The notes under the pieces: generated by a model | What the model was told of the DNA's origin: nothing | The model's database searches: none | What the model saw: only the letters and a program-made list of their open reading frames with translations | Source of the DNA: Dyella_A sp050749815 | Lineage (GTDB): Bacteria > Pseudomonadota > Gammaproteobacteria > Xanthomonadales > Rhodanobacteraceae | NCBI RefSeq assembly: GCF_050749815.1 | Contig: NZ_CP192735.1 | Coordinates: 434,001 to 498,000 of the forward strand | Length of the DNA stretch: 64,000 nucleotides | Reading direction: 5' to 3' | In this document: positions 9,041-16,984 of the stretch, piece after piece | Layout of the letters: every line of letters starts with the position of its first letter | Numbering within the stretch: position 1 is the first letter of the stretch | Made by a program: the position numbers and the translations under genes

Positions 9041-9957
9041 TGGCCAGGATGAATTCGCGCCGGGTGGACCTCGGCTCGCTCGTGACCGCTCCGTTCGCCG
9101 CCATGCAGTGGCGACTGCTGCTGCTGTGGGTGGTGCTGCTGCTGTTGCCCACGGCGGTGGTCAGCCTGCCGCTGTGGAAGTCGCTCGGTGGCCTGCTCGA
9201 TCACTCCGTACACGCCGCGGCGTGGGCGCAGTCGTTCCACGCCATGATGTTTGGCGACGTGATGATGCAGCTGGGTCAGAACAGCGGCTGGCTGAGCGGG
9301 GCCGGCATCGCCGGTCTGGTGGTCACCGTGGTGCTGCTGCCGCTGCTGCACGGGATGGTGGTGGCGGCCGGCCGCGCCGGTCGCGCGCTGGGGTTTGGCC
9401 ATCTGCTGCAGAGCGGCCTGATCGAGTATGGACGGATGTTCCGGCTGATGCTGTGGTCGCTGTTGCCGTACGCGGTGATGTTCGGCGTGGCCGGCATGGC
9501 GATGTCGGTGGCGCGCAAGCACGCCGAAGCGGCCACGCTGGAATCGCAGGCGCAGGCGGCGCAGCACGCCGCGCTGTGGGTGCTGGGCGTGGTGTTCGTG
9601 CTGGCGCAGTCGGTGGTGGAGTCCGCGCGCGCAGCGTTCGTCGCCGACGTGGGCCTGCGCTCGGCCACGCGCGCCCTGGGGCGCGGCGTGATGCAGTTGC
9701 TGCGTCGTCCGCTGAGCACGCTGCTTAGCTACGTGGTGATCAGCGCGATCGGCTTGGCCATCGCGCTGGCCTTGGGCATGTGGCGGGTGCGCACGCCGGC
9801 GCTGGGCGTAGGCGGTTTCGTGCTGGCCTTGCTGATCAGCCAGCTGGCCGTGGCGGTGACCGGCTGGATGCACGCCGCGCGCGTGTTCACGCTGGCCCGG
9901 GTGGCCGGATCGCTGGTGCCTTCGCGCCGCGGCGGAGGCCTGCCGCCGGCGCTTTGA
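9040..9957 (+). CDS. Polytopic membrane protein of unknown function
   Basis: A 305-residue protein with about six hydrophobic segments (near residues 28-48, 92-112, 140-162, 178-198, 222-244 and 250-272) and a basic C-terminal tail. I do not recognise the family. It is translationally coupled to the M1 peptidase (one-base TGATG overlap), and the pair forms a two-gene operon, so it may help place or regulate the peptidase at the membrane. Its composition matches that of the neighbours. Confidence 0.75.
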   Translation: MARMNSRRVDLGSLVTAPFAAMQWRLLLLWVVLLLLPTAVVSLPLWKSLGGLLDHSVHAAAWAQSFHAMMFGDVMMQLGQNSGWLSGAGIAGLVVTVVLLPLLHGMVVAAGRAGRALGFGHLLQSGLIEYGRMFRLMLWSLLPYAVMFGVAGMAMSVARKHAEAATLESQAQAAQHAALWVLGVVFVLAQSVVESARAAFVADVGLRSATRALGRGVMQLLRRPLSTLLSYVVISAIGLAIALALGMWRVRTPALGVGGFVLALLISQLAVAVTGWMHAARVFTLARVAGSLVPSRRGGGLPPAL

Positions 9958-9999
9958 GGCCGATCACGACGATGCCGGCGTCCTGCGCCGGCGTCGCCG

Positions 10000-10602
10000 T
10001 CAGTTGCGAATATCCAGCGTCGCGGTGGGTTCGCCGGCCTCGTCGATGCGCAGCAGCAGCACCTCGCCACCGCCATCCAGACGCCAGCGCCGGCCCGGTA
10101 CGTGGGGCAACCACATCGGTCGATCGACTGGCAGCGGCCAGCGGGCGTCGCTGCCTTGCAGTTCGGCGCGTCCGGCCAGCAGCCATGCCAACCAGCGGGC
10201 TCCTGCGGGAATCAGCATCGGGCCTTGCAGCGGCCGCGCGATGAGCTCGGCGCCAACCCCGGCACGTCGGCGCAGGCTGACCACGCGGGTGGGCTCCACC
10301 GCGTGCGCGCGCTCAGCTGCGGCCAGGTGTGCCACCTGCAGGCGCAGAAGCACCCGCATCTGACCGTCGGCCTGATGCACGTTCAACGGCGCATCGAGCG
10401 CCGTGAGCTGGGTTGCCTGCGTGAAGTCCGCGGGCCATTCGGCGCCGGTTTCCAGCGCGTGCAGGGCGAGTTGCCAGTGCCAGTCATCGGGCGTCTGCGG
10501 CGCGGCGCCGGAGAGCGTACCGCTGAGGGGCTGCATCGCCCCATCGCCGCTGAATGGCGGGCCGTCGGGCCATGTTTCGACCGGGATCGGCCCGACGTTC
10601 AT
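10000..10602 (-). CDS. Hypothetical protein, possibly cupin-like
   Basis: A 200-residue soluble protein without signal or membrane segment. The C-terminal half (about residues 110-195) is beta-rich with alternating hydrophobics (LIPAGARWLAWLLAGRAEL ... GGGEVLLLRI), which looks like a small barrel and faintly like HutD/Ves proteins. I see no conserved metal-ligand set, so the function is open. Its ATG overlaps the stop of the GNAT gene (ATGA), making it the third gene of a SET-GNAT-unknown operon. Confidence 0.6.
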   Translation of the reverse strand: MNVGPIPVETWPDGPPFSGDGAMQPLSGTLSGAAPQTPDDWHWQLALHALETGAEWPADFTQATQLTALDAPLNVHQADGQMRVLLRLQVAHLAAAERAHAVEPTRVVSLRRRAGVGAELIARPLQGPMLIPAGARWLAWLLAGRAELQGSDARWPLPVDRPMWLPHVPGRRWRLDGGGEVLLLRIDEAGEPTATLDIRN

Positions 10603-11144
10603 GCCCAGGCGCGGCGCGGCTCGCGGATCGGCGGGTAGTAGGCGAACACGTGGGTGTTGCAGCCGTAGAAGTCCATGTTCTCGACGTGCTCGCCGCCGAG
10701 GCGCTCGGCCACGCGGTCGGAGGCCTCGTTGCCGATGCGCACCAGGCTGATCACGCGTTGCGCGTGCAGGGTGTGCCAGGCGAAGTCCAGCACCGCGGCT
10801 CCGGCCTCGGTGGCGTAACCGTGGTGACGGTGTTCGGGCTTGAGCATCCAGCCCAGCTCCAGCCCCGGCCAGCCTTCGGGAAACATCAGGCCGGCGCGGC
10901 CGATGAATTCGCCGGTGCCCTTGAGCTCCAGCGCCCACATGCCACAGCCGCGCAGCTGCCAGTGACCGAGCAGCATGGCCAGCGAGCGCCAGGCGTTGGT
11001 GCGGTCCAGCGGCTGGCCGTCGCCGATCCAGCGGGTGCTGTCCGGGTCGGCCAGCATCGCGGCGTAGTCGTTGAAGTGCCGCTCGGTGAGCGCGGTGAGG
11101 CGCAGGCGGGCGGTTTCGATGGTGGGAATGTCGGACATGGCCAT
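10599..11144 (-). CDS. GNAT-family N-acetyltransferase (RimJ/RimL-like)
   Basis: A 181-residue acetyltransferase of the Acetyltransf_3 type. It begins with the family-typical IETARLRLTALTERHF and carries GWMLKPEHRHHGYATEA, where the Q/RxxGxG/A acetyl-CoA loop is represented by RHHGYA. IGNEASDRVAERLG follows in the last helix-strand unit. Relatives acetylate ribosomal proteins or small amines; the substrate is not readable here. An in-frame ATG at 11138 is an equally good start. It lies 7 bp behind the SET-domain gene. Confidence 0.85.
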   Translation of the reverse strand: MAMSDIPTIETARLRLTALTERHFNDYAAMLADPDSTRWIGDGQPLDRTNAWRSLAMLLGHWQLRGCGMWALELKGTGEFIGRAGLMFPEGWPGLELGWMLKPEHRHHGYATEAGAAVLDFAWHTLHAQRVISLVRIGNEASDRVAERLGGEHVENMDFYGCNTHVFAYYPPIREPRRAWA

Positions 11145-11151
11145 TCGGTTG

Positions 11152-11622
11152 TCAGCGACGGCTATCCAGCAATCGGCTGAGCGCGAGGGTACTTGAGGCC
11201 AGGGCGTCCTCCCAGGCGAAGCCTACGATTGTCTCACCGGTGGCCGAATCGACAAAATCCTCCGCCTCGCCGGGCGGCAGCAGGTGGCGGTAGTCCACCG
11301 TGACCTCGGCGCCTGCGGCAAGGTCGGTCAGCGCGAAGATGAAGCCCAGGTGCCACAGGCCGGTGGGCGAAAAGCTGTGGTTGACGTAGCACTCGTCCGG
11401 CCAGTCGGGCGAGACGGTGTAGCGATCTTCGAACCAGCGCGCGCTGGCGTAGCGCAGGGGCGCCAGTTCCGGCGAGTTGGCCAATTCGTCATGCCGCCAG
11501 GTGCGCTCGATCGCGTCCGGGGCCGTGATGATGCTGCCGGCGCGCACCGCCTCGTCGAGGAACAGGCCCTGGCCGGCGCCGCCGATGGTGGACGCGGCGA
11601 TGCGGTAACGCGGAAGAATCAT
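11152..11622 (-). CDS. Small SET-domain protein
   Basis: A 156-residue protein with the SET fold only. The N-terminal segment (IAASTIGGAGQGLFLDEAVRAG) corresponds to SET-N. NHSFSP (about residue 93) and FALTDLAAGAEVTVDY (about 103-118) match the NHxC and GEELxxDY motifs that bind S-adenosylmethionine and form the pseudoknot. The Cys of NHxC is replaced. Bacterial stand-alone SET proteins are putative protein-lysine methyltransferases with few known targets. It heads an operon with a GNAT acetyltransferase, hinting at protein modification as a shared theme. Confidence 0.75.
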   Translation of the reverse strand: MILPRYRIAASTIGGAGQGLFLDEAVRAGSIITAPDAIERTWRHDELANSPELAPLRYASARWFEDRYTVSPDWPDECYVNHSFSPTGLWHLGFIFALTDLAAGAEVTVDYRHLLPPGEAEDFVDSATGETIVGFAWEDALASSTLALSRLLDSRR

Positions 11623-11738
11623 GGTGGATGCGGCGAGCTGGGCCCGGATCGGGCGCGCCGGAGTGTAGCGCAAGCGTTGCGGGCGATCAGGCGCCCGCAA
11701 CGCCGCCCCATCCCTGGGCTGGAGAGTCCTCGGGGGGA

Positions 11739-12074
11739 TTACTTGGCGCTGGCCTTGGCCTTGCTCTTGGCTTTTGCGGCCTTGGGCGCCTTGGCCGGTG
11801 CGCCGGCGGCGTTGCCGCTGAACTGGATGGCGTCACTGTTGCGCTTGAGCGTGGCCGGGCCCATGCCCTTGACCTGGGCCAGGTCATCCAGCGTCTTGAA
11901 CGGTCCGTGCGCGTCGCGCCAGGCGACGATCGCCTTGGCCTTGGCTTCGCCCACGCCGTCGAGCGAACTGGCGATGGCGGCCGCATCGGCCTTGTTGATG
12001 TTGATGGGGGTGGCAGCGAAGGCGGGCAGGGCAAGGGCCAGCGCGAGCGCAGCGGCGAACAGGGAACGAAGCAT
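11739..12074 (-). CDS. ComEA/YbaV-like helix-hairpin-helix protein, exported
   Basis: A 111-residue protein with a signal peptide (cleavage near LPAFAAT, residue 21) and two helix-hairpin-helix units (about 25-85: ININKADAAAIASSLDGVG and AQVKGMGPATLKRN). The C-terminal tail is Lys/Ala/Pro-rich. ComEA-type proteins bind double-stranded DNA in the periplasm during natural transformation. This one is of the short form without membrane anchor. The basic tail resembles histone-like DNA-binding tails. No competence genes are adjacent. Confidence 0.8.
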   Translation of the reverse strand: MLRSLFAAALALALALPAFAATPININKADAAAIASSLDGVGEAKAKAIVAWRDAHGPFKTLDDLAQVKGMGPATLKRNSDAIQFSGNAAGAPAKAPKAAKAKSKAKASAK

Positions 12075-12248
12075 GGCGATCCTCCGTGATGCATGACTGG
12101 AGCCGTGATTGGCGCGGCCACTGTGCCCGCGCCGGTCGCCTGGAGGATGCCGGTGCAGGCCGTGCACCACCTGCCGTCCGGCCCGGCGGGCCTGTGCGCC
12201 TGCGCTGACTGCGGCGTCAGTGCGGGCAGGGGGCGTTGAGGGCGCTGA

Positions 12249-12254
12249 TACAAT
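12249..12254 (+). promoter_or_regulatory. Putative -10 element (TACAAT) of the M20 peptidase gene
   Basis: TACAAT at 12249-12254 is a good -10 hexamer in a very GC-rich context. It overlaps the upstream in-frame ATG at 12253, so transcription would begin near 12261. That favours the ATG at 12286, which also has a GGAG ribosome site. No convincing -35 hexamer is visible. Confidence 0.4.
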
Positions 12255-12285
12255 GCCGCTCTTTGCTATTGCTCTGGAGTTGCCG

Positions 12286-13710
12286 ATGGATACCACCCGC
12301 CTTTCCCGGTTCGTCAGCGGCCTGTGGGACGACGAGATCGTGCCGCAGCTGGTGGAGTACATCCGCATTCCCAACAAGTCGCCGATGTTCGACAAGGACT
12401 GGGTCGCCCACGGCTACATGGACCAGGCCGTCGAGCTGATGTCGAACTGGGCCCGCGGCAAGCTGGCCGCGTTCCCCGGCGCCACGCTGGAGGTGGTGCG
12501 GCTGGAAGGGCGCACGCCGCTGATCTACATCGAGGTGCCCGGCGAGGGCGACGACACCGTGGTGCTCTACGGTCACCTGGACAAGCAGCCGGAGATGACC
12601 GGCTGGGCCGACGACCTCGGCCCGTGGAAGCCGGTGATCAAGGGAGACAAGCTGTACGGCCGCGGTGGCGCCGACGACGGCTACGCGATCTTCGGTTCGC
12701 TCGCCGCGCTGCTGGCACTGCGCGAGCAGGGCATCGCGCACAGCCGCTGCGTGATCCTCATCGAGGCGTGCGAGGAGTCCGGCAGCTACGACCTGCCGTA
12801 TTACGTGGACCACCTGGCCGAACGCATCGGCAACCCGTCGCTGGTGGTCTGCCTGGATTCGGGCTGCGGCAACTACGACCAGCTGTGGCTCACCACCTCG
12901 CTGCGCGGCATGACCGGCGGCGAGCTCACCGTGCAGGTGCTGGACGAAGGCGTGCACTCCGGCGATGCGTCCGGCGTGGTGCCGTCGAGCTTCCGCATCC
13001 TGCGCGAGCTGCTGTCGCGGCTGGAGGATCCGGCCACCGGCAAGATCGTGCCGAAGGATCTGTATGTGGACATCCCGGCCGAGCGCATCGCGCAGGCCAA
13101 GGCGTCCACCGAAGTGCTGGGTACGGCGATCTACGACAAGTTCCCGTTCGTGAAGGGCATGCAGCCGGTGACCGAGGATCTGGTCGAGCTGGTGCTCAAC
13201 CGCACCTGGCGCCCGCAGCTCGCGGTCACCGGCGTGGACGGCATGCCGCCGCTGGAGAGCGCCGGCAACGTGCTGCGTCCGAAGACCGCGGTAAAGCTCA
13301 GCCTGCGCGTGCCGCCCACTCTCAACGGCTCGAAGGCCGGGGACTTCGTCAAGCAGCTGCTGGAGAAGGATCCGCCGTACGGCGCGAAGGTCAGCTTCAA
13401 GGTGGAGAAGGACGGCAGCGGTTGGAACGCGCCGCAGCTCTCGCCGTGGCTGGCCGAGGCGGTGAAGGAGGCGTCCGAGCACTACTTCGGTGCGCCGGCC
13501 GCTTACATGGGCGAAGGTGGCTCGATTCCGTTCATGGGCATGCTGGGCGAGAAATTCCCGCAGGCGCAGTTCCTGATCACCGGCGTGCTCGGTCCGCACT
13601 CCAACGCGCACGGCCCGAACGAGTTCCTGCACATCCCCACCGGCAAGAAGGTGTCGATGGTGGTGGCCGAGGTGGTGGCCAAGCATTACGCGCAGGGCGC
13701 CAAGGGCTGA
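12286..13710 (+). CDS. M20-family metallopeptidase (dipeptidase/carnosinase-like)
   Basis: Cytosolic-type zinc exopeptidase of 474 residues. Metal ligands and catalytic residues are visible: H97 and D99 in GHLDKQPE, bridging D130 in GGADDGYA, catalytic E163 with E164 in CEESGSYD, a later Asp in VVCLDSG, and the last His in HGPNEFLHIP. A dimerisation (lid) domain lies at about 220-370. Relatives cleave dipeptides or remove N-acyl groups. The start at 12286 follows GGAG at 6-7 bp; the ATG at 12253 overlaps a -10 box and is rejected. Confidence 0.92.
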   Translation: MDTTRLSRFVSGLWDDEIVPQLVEYIRIPNKSPMFDKDWVAHGYMDQAVELMSNWARGKLAAFPGATLEVVRLEGRTPLIYIEVPGEGDDTVVLYGHLDKQPEMTGWADDLGPWKPVIKGDKLYGRGGADDGYAIFGSLAALLALREQGIAHSRCVILIEACEESGSYDLPYYVDHLAERIGNPSLVVCLDSGCGNYDQLWLTTSLRGMTGGELTVQVLDEGVHSGDASGVVPSSFRILRELLSRLEDPATGKIVPKDLYVDIPAERIAQAKASTEVLGTAIYDKFPFVKGMQPVTEDLVELVLNRTWRPQLAVTGVDGMPPLESAGNVLRPKTAVKLSLRVPPTLNGSKAGDFVKQLLEKDPPYGAKVSFKVEKDGSGWNAPQLSPWLAEAVKEASEHYFGAPAAYMGEGGSIPFMGMLGEKFPQAQFLITGVLGPHSNAHGPNEFLHIPTGKKVSMVVAEVVAKHYAQGAKG

Positions 13711-13716
13711 GCCTTC

Positions 13717-13747
13717 GGCCTCCTCTCCCCGTCGGGGAGAGGAGGCC
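13717..13747. repeat. Perfect 14-bp inverted repeat, CTCTCCCC-type hairpin
   Basis: Arms 13717-13730 and 13734-13747 pair perfectly around a 3-nt loop, directly after the M20 stop. There is no T-tract, so it is more like an intergenic repeat than a classical terminator. A related but imperfect copy of the CCTCTCCCC core lies at 60839-60860. Confidence 0.65.
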
Positions 13748-13768
13748 GGCTCGAAGAGCCGCGTATCC

Positions 13769-14470
13769 ATGGACTACTCCTATCTCAGTGCCAACTGGAC
13801 TGCCGTGCGCGAGCGCGTGGCGCAGGCCTGCCGCGACGCCGGGCGCGATCCGTCCGAGGTCGCCATCCTTCCGGTCAGCAAGACCTTTGGCGCGGACGTG
13901 GTGCGCGCAGCCGCAGGCCTCGGCTTGCACCGTTTCGGCGAGAACCGCGTGCAGGAAGTGCGCGAAAAGGCGCCGCAGCTCGCCGACTGCGTCATCGAGT
14001 GGGTGATCATCGGCCCGCTGCAGACCAACAAGGCCAAGGACGTGGCGCGTCTCGCGCACGAGGTGCAGACGCTGGACCGAATCGAGCTGGCCGAGGCGCT
14101 GGATCACCGTCTGCAGATCGAGGGCCGCGCCATCGATGCGCTGGTGCAGGTGAAGACCTCGCCGGAGGAGACCAAGCACGGCATCGCTCCGGCGGAACTG
14201 CCCGCCCTGCTGGCCGACCTGCGCCGCTTCGACACGTTGCGCGTGCGCGGCCTGATGACCATTGCCACGCACACCGACGACACCGCCGAGGTGCGCCGCT
14301 GCTTTCGCCAGCTGCGCGAACTGCGTGATGCCATGGCCGCCGAGGGCCACGCGCTGCCGCGGCTATCGATGGGCATGAGCGGCGATTTCGCCCTGGCCAT
14401 TGCCGAGGGCGCGACCGAGGTGCGCATCGGCAGCGCGATCTTCGGAGCCCGGCAGGTAAGCGTGAACTGA
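13769..14470 (+). CDS. yggS: YggS/PROSC-family PLP homeostasis protein
   Basis: PLP-binding protein of 233 residues that buffers free pyridoxal phosphate. It is a single TIM barrel like the N-terminal domain of alanine racemase. Schiff-base Lys38 lies in LPVSKTF; FGENRVQE, IGPLQTNKAK and the phosphate-binding SMGMSGDF and GSAIFG motifs are all present. Length equals the family norm. In many proteobacteria it sits next to pilT or proC; here it stands between a peptidase and an NlpC/P60 gene. Confidence 0.93.
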   Translation: MDYSYLSANWTAVRERVAQACRDAGRDPSEVAILPVSKTFGADVVRAAAGLGLHRFGENRVQEVREKAPQLADCVIEWVIIGPLQTNKAKDVARLAHEVQTLDRIELAEALDHRLQIEGRAIDALVQVKTSPEETKHGIAPAELPALLADLRRFDTLRVRGLMTIATHTDDTAEVRRCFRQLRELRDAMAAEGHALPRLSMGMSGDFALAIAEGATEVRIGSAIFGARQVSVN

Positions 14471-14653
14471 ATCACGGCGGCGGTGTGCCGGGCTGAACAG
14501 CTCCAAGGCGCATTTGTGGTCGACAGGGTTCACTTAACCTTGATCCAACAAACACATCAGGCCGCTTTGATAGTTTCGCGGGGTTGTCCTGGTGCCGGAG
14601 TGCTGGCGCGGGGTTCTGCAAGTCCGTCAGCTCGTGAGGGGAGTTCGTCCCGC

Positions 14654-15307
14654 ATGCCACTGAAGTCATTGACCGCGCTGGCCGCGCTGGCCATCGCCGT
14701 GTTTGCCGCCCCGCTGCAGGCCGACGAAGCCCCGGTTGCCCAGCTGCCGATGAACACCGTGGCCGCTCCGCTTGCCGACGCCATCCCGCTGGTGAATCCG
14801 GCCGCCCGCCTGGCGCAGTCGGTGTTGCCGGCCAACCCGTCGGCGCTGCTGCAGTCCGCGGCGCAGTCGACCCCGGTGGATGCGGTCACCGACCTGCGCA
14901 AGACCCTGATCGATCTGGCGATGACCCTGCGCCACATCCGCTACGTGCGCGGCGGGCGCGATCCGTCCACCGGCTTCGACTGCAGCGGCTTTGTGCGCTA
15001 CGTGTTCGCCCACGCGGTCGGCCTGCACCTGCCGTCCAACTCGGCCGCGCAGTTCCTGGCCGGCCTCAAGGTCAACCGCAAGGACATGCAGCCGGGCGAC
15101 CTGGTGTTCTTCCGCACCGCCGGGCGTCGCGGGCGCATCTCGCACGTGGGCATCTACATCGACAACGGCCGGTTCATTCATTCGCCCTCGCGTGGTCAGA
15201 CCGTGCGCGTGGACAACCTGGCCGACGCCTACTGGGCGCGCCATTTCGCCGGTGCCAAGCGGCCCGAAGGCATTGCGCAGATCGACCCGGTGCCCGGCAA
15301 GGGCTGA
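14654..15307 (+). CDS. Secreted NlpC/P60 cell-wall hydrolase
   Basis: A 217-residue exported protein with a signal peptide (cleavage near PLQADEA, about residue 23), a low-complexity linker, and an NlpC/P60 domain from about 85 to 200. The catalytic triad is readable: C110 in STGFDCSGFV, H164 in RISHVGIY and H176 as third polar residue. Such enzymes cut stem-peptide bonds of peptidoglycan. The start ATG at 14654 follows AGGGGAG at 10 bp. A second P60 protein lies at 60879-61439. Confidence 0.88.
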   Translation: MPLKSLTALAALAIAVFAAPLQADEAPVAQLPMNTVAAPLADAIPLVNPAARLAQSVLPANPSALLQSAAQSTPVDAVTDLRKTLIDLAMTLRHIRYVRGGRDPSTGFDCSGFVRYVFAHAVGLHLPSNSAAQFLAGLKVNRKDMQPGDLVFFRTAGRRGRISHVGIYIDNGRFIHSPSRGQTVRVDNLADAYWARHFAGAKRPEGIAQIDPVPGKG

Positions 15308-15333
15308 ACCGGCGATCCATCGATATCCGACAC

Positions 15334-15358
15334 GGCCGCCGCAAGGCGGCCTTTTTTT
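15334..15358 (+). terminator. Rho-independent terminator after NlpC/P60 gene
   Basis: Stem GGCCGCC (15334-15340), GCAA loop, GGCGGCC (15345-15351), followed by seven T residues. It is a textbook intrinsic terminator 26 bp past the stop codon. Confidence 0.9.
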
Positions 15359-15456
15359 GCCCGCCGGCCCCGCGTACGACATGCCGCAGCCGGTTGCGCG
15401 TGGCGAGCGGTGGCCCCATGTCCAGCGGCTGTATCGCTGTGTTTTCCGGAGTGTCC

Positions 15457-15987
15457 ATGTCGCTTGCCCCGTTGCTGAACCTGCCCGGCGTCACCGCCGA
15501 GCCCGAGGCCGTCACCCACGGCTACGTGTTCAACCACACGATGATCCGCGTCAAGGACATCGCCGCCTCGCTGGATTTCTACACGCGCGTGCTCGGTTTC
15601 ACGCCGGTGCATCGGCAGGAGTTCGCCGAGGCTGCCTTCACCATCTACTACCTCGTGCTACGCGCTGATCGCGCGGCGATCCCCGAAGACGATGCCGCGC
15701 GCTTGCAGTGGGTGCTGGGCCAGCCCGGCGTGTTGGAGCTCACCTACAACCACGGCACCGAGCGGCAGGCGGATTTTCATTACCACGACGGCAACAGCGA
15801 GCCGCGCGGCTTCGGGCACCTGTGCGTGACGGTGCCGGACGTGCATGCGGCCTGTGCGCGCTTCGAGGCGCTTGGCGTGCCGTTCCAGAAGCGCCTGGCC
15901 GATGGCCGCATGAAGCACATCGCCTTCATCAAGGATCCCGACGGCTACTGGATCGAGATCCTGCAACCCACGCCCCTGGCCGCCTGA
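15457..15987 (+). CDS. gloA: Lactoylglutathione lyase (glyoxalase I)
   Basis: Glyoxalase I of 176 residues converts the hemithioacetal of methylglyoxal and glutathione to S-lactoylglutathione. Metal ligands of the duplicated beta-alpha-beta-beta-beta fold are H27 (NHTMIRV), E94 (VLELTYNHG), H121 (FGHLCVTV) and E167 (YWIEILQP). The insertion around residues 66-92 fits the longer, eukaryote-like class that tends to use zinc rather than nickel. The ATG at 15457 is preceded by GGAG. A glutathione-dependent set (gloA, fghA, gor, MAPEG) is scattered through this window. Confidence 0.93.
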   Translation: MSLAPLLNLPGVTAEPEAVTHGYVFNHTMIRVKDIAASLDFYTRVLGFTPVHRQEFAEAAFTIYYLVLRADRAAIPEDDAARLQWVLGQPGVLELTYNHGTERQADFHYHDGNSEPRGFGHLCVTVPDVHAACARFEALGVPFQKRLADGRMKHIAFIKDPDGYWIEILQPTPLAA

Positions 15988-16000
15988 CCCCCGAATGTGT

Positions 16001-16080
16001 GTAGGAGCCCGCTCGCGGGCGATGCTCTTGGCTTTGATGTGGATCAGGAGCGAGAGCATCGCCCGCGAGCGGGCTCCTAC
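16001..16080. repeat. REP pair (BIME-like), GTAGGAGCCCGCTCGCGGGC class, copy 1
   Basis: Two 28-bp arms, 16001-16028 and 16053-16080, are perfect inverted copies. Each begins with the tetranucleotide GTAG and contains the short palindrome GCCCGC-TC-GCGGGC. This is the layout of REP elements mobilised by RAYT transposases. A second copy with the same arms but changed inner pairs lies at 56382-56462, and a decayed relative at 27253-27325. No RAYT gene is in the window. Confidence 0.9.
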
Positions 16081-16168
16081 GGTGGATCGTGGTGCTACCC
16101 GTTGGCGAACCGACTGGGCGGCGCGCGGTCTGTGATGCCGCTGCCGTCTGCAGCCCCAAGGAAACCCC

Positions 16169-16783
16169 ATGCCGATCTCGCTTCCGCCCGTCACCCGCAA
16201 TCTGCTGATCGCCAACGTGGCGGTGTTCCTGCTGCAGCAGGTGATGCCGGGCCTGATCGGCTGGCTGGCGCTGTGGCCGCTGGGCAGCGGGCTGTTCGAG
16301 CCGTGGCAGATCGTCACTAACGGTTTCATGCACGGCGGCGTTGCGCACATCGCCTTCAACATGCTGGCGCTGTACATGTTCGGCGGGCAGATCGAGCGGC
16401 TGTTCGGCGCGCGGCACTACACCATCTACTACTTCACCTGCCTGGTGGTGGCCTCGCTGCTGCAACTGGTGGTGCTGCGCTGGTTCCTGCACGACTTCGA
16501 GACCCCCACGGTGGGCGCGTCGGGCGCGATCTTCGGCCTGCTGCTGGCGTTCGGCATGATGTATCCGCACGAGAAGGTGTACTTCATCCTGCTGCCGATC
16601 CCGATGCCGGCGTGGTTGTTCGTGATCCTCTACGGCGGGCTGGAACTGCTCTCGGGCGTGTTCGGCTGGATGCCGGGGGTGGCGCACTTCGCGCACCTGG
16701 GCGGCATGCTCGGTGGCTGGCTGCTGATCCAGTACTGGCGCGGGCGCTTTCCGATCAAGCCGCGTCGGCGATTGCTGCGCTAG
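16169..16783 (+). CDS. Rhomboid-family intramembrane serine protease
   Basis: A 204-residue integral membrane protease of the six-helix bacterial rhomboid type. The catalytic Ser118 lies in GASGAIFG at the start of TM4 and His176 in HFAHLGGM of TM6. HGGVAHIAFNM (about 55-65) is the conserved TM2 region with the oxyanion His and Asn. It cleaves single-pass membrane substrates, unknown here. No extra cytosolic domain is present. Confidence 0.92.
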   Translation: MPISLPPVTRNLLIANVAVFLLQQVMPGLIGWLALWPLGSGLFEPWQIVTNGFMHGGVAHIAFNMLALYMFGGQIERLFGARHYTIYYFTCLVVASLLQLVVLRWFLHDFETPTVGASGAIFGLLLAFGMMYPHEKVYFILLPIPMPAWLFVILYGGLELLSGVFGWMPGVAHFAHLGGMLGGWLLIQYWRGRFPIKPRRRLLR

Positions 16784-16930
16784 GACGCATCCCAATGTCT
16801 GCGAGGTTGACGCTCGATGCCGGATGGCTGGAGCATCGCGGCGCCGGCGCTTCGACTTCGCTTGCTTGCGCAAGCTACGCTCAGCGCGAACGGGTAAGGT
16901 GGCCCTGGCGCGAGTCGCGCATTCCTTGAA

Positions 16931-16964
16931 CAAAAAGGAACGGCGGCCGATGGCCGCCGTTCCT
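16931..16964 (-). terminator. Intrinsic terminator of rapA
   Basis: A perfect 13-bp stem (16936-16948 with 16952-16964) and a 3-nt loop are followed, on the minus strand, by five T residues. It ends transcription of rapA, whose stop lies 20 bp upstream. Confidence 0.85.
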
Positions 16965-16984
16965 GCTTGCATCGGCGTAAACGC

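Noticed and set aside
12253..12285. Upstream ATG as start of the M20 peptidase
   Set aside because: It overlaps the TACAAT -10 candidate and has no ribosome site, while ATG 12286 has GGAG at proper distance.
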